Shown here one piece after another: positions 7,106-7,393 of a stretch of DNA of 7,393 nt. Origin of the DNA: Clostridia bacterium (GTDB taxonomy: Bacteria > Bacillota > Clostridia > Oscillospirales > CAG-382). The notes under the pieces were generated by a model. That model saw only the letters and a list, made by a program, of their open reading frames with translations, was not told the DNA's origin and made no database searches. Every line of letters begins with the position of its first letter. Positions within the stretch are counted from its first letter, which is position 1. The position numbers and the translations under genes are program-made. The stretch covers positions 1 through 7,393 of the forward strand of contig JAGBCG010000127.1 of the NCBI GenBank assembly GCA_017938055.1. Reading direction: 5' to 3'.

Positions 7106-7181
7106 TGGTGGGGGGTACAGGGCTCGAACCTGTGACCCTCTGCTTGTAAGGCAGATGCTCTCCCAGCTGAGCTAACCCCCC
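7106..7181 (-). tRNA. tRNA-Val (anticodon UAC), CCA encoded
   Basis: A 76-base tRNA folds on the minus strand: acceptor GGGGGGT (7181-7175) pairs with ACCCCCC (7116-7110); the D arm is GCTC/GAGC with loop AGCTGGGA; the anticodon arm is TCTGC/GCAGA with loop CTTACAA; a five-base variable loop follows; and the T arm is ACAGG/CCTGT with loop TTCGAGC. Anticodon TAC (plus-strand bases 7148-7146) reads valine GUA codons and, by wobble, other GUN codons. The discriminator is A, and CCA is encoded at 7108-7106. It is a single gene with its own promoter and terminator. Confidence 0.98.
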
Positions 7182-7214
7182 GGGATTTTGTCGCTTCTTT
7201 TCGGCAACGATGAT

Positions 7215-7243
7215 ATGATATCATAATTTTTCTCATTTGTAAA
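7215..7243 (-). promoter_or_regulatory. Promoter for tRNA-Val
   Basis: On the minus strand TTTACA (7243-7238), a 17-base spacer and TATCAT (7220-7215), with TG one base before the -10 box, form a good sigma-A promoter. Transcription would start near 7208, leaving a 5' leader of about 25 bases to be trimmed by RNase P. An A-rich stretch directly upstream could act as an UP element. Confidence 0.75.
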
Positions 7244-7261
7244 GTACTTTTTCAAAAAAAG

Positions 7262-7288
7262 TTTTTTCTTTTTTCTTTTTTGTTTTTT
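7262..7288. repeat. Four T6 tracts with a 7-bp period upstream of the tRNA promoter
   Basis: T6 runs at 7262-7267, 7269-7274, 7276-7281 and 7283-7288 are separated by single C, C and G bases, giving an exact heptad repeat. On the tRNA strand these are A6 tracts beginning about 20 bases upstream of the -35 box. They could be an extended UP element or a bent or slippage-prone simple repeat. The 7-bp period is out of phase with the helix, so strong net bending is not expected. Confidence 0.6.
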
Positions 7289-7291
7289 CTT

Positions 7292-7378
7292 GTTACTTTT
7301 CTATTCAAGGAAGCTCAGCTTTGCTGAGTACGATATTTCAACCAAATCAAAGATTTGGGAAATCACGGAAAAAGTAAC
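7292..7378. repeat. Foldback repeat element with two inner hairpins
   Basis: Outer arms GTTACTTTT (7292-7300) and AAAAGTAAC (7370-7378) are perfect 9-bp inverted repeats. They enclose two perfect hairpins: CTCAGC-ttt-GCTGAG (7314-7328) and CCAAATC-aaa-GATTTGG (7342-7358), with CGATATT between them. The base following the right arm continues as CAAAAG, so the element may extend to or past the window edge. No coding frame is supported. This is probably a non-autonomous intergenic repeat, with its type unproven. Confidence 0.6.
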
Positions 7379-7393
7379 CAAAAGAACTTTAAT

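Noticed and set aside
7021..7236. Minus-strand 71-codon frame with an SSAGRASALQAEGHRFEPC-like stretch
   Set aside because: It is the translation of the tRNA-Val gene itself, a well-known annotation artefact.

Overview
The window looks like chromosomal DNA from a low-GC Gram-positive bacterium, most likely a gut-type Clostridia (Ruminococcaceae/Oscillospirales-like). This is inferred from A/T-rich intergenic DNA, consensus sigma-A promoters, AAGGAG-type ribosome binding sites, the sequence style of Mfd and the kind of GATATA-box hairpin repeats present. No marker here fixes the species.

Layout. Positions 1-3329 (minus) hold nearly all of mfd, the transcription-repair coupling factor; its C-terminal end is cut by the window edge. 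A 247-base gap (3330-3576) carries an extended -10 promoter for mfd and a perfect hairpin in its leader. Next come two tightly coupled minus-strand genes: a divergent glycerol-3-phosphate-dehydrogenase-like enzyme (4874-5929), then a soluble FAD-dependent oxidoreductase (3577-4872) separated from it by one base. A DeoR-family repressor (6065-6778, plus) is divergent from them. The 135-base region between repressor and operon contains two promoters with overlapping -10 boxes and a set of 10-bp-phased TTTGA repeats that could be the operator.

The last 600 bases are non-coding apart from tRNA-Val(UAC) on the minus strand (7106-7181), which has its own promoter and a strong terminator. Between the repressor and the tRNA lies a symmetric 180-bp array of GATATA boxes and small hairpins. 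A second foldback element lies upstream of the tRNA at the window edge.

How it fits together (inference): the DeoR regulator probably senses a phosphorylated sugar or polyol and controls the two-enzyme redox operon. One enzyme is an NAD(P)-dependent dehydrogenase acting on a phosphorylated three-carbon-like substrate, the other a flavoprotein of unknown substrate. No kinase or transporter is visible, so the substrate cannot be named. I saw no clear terminator between this operon and mfd, so some read-through into mfd is possible.
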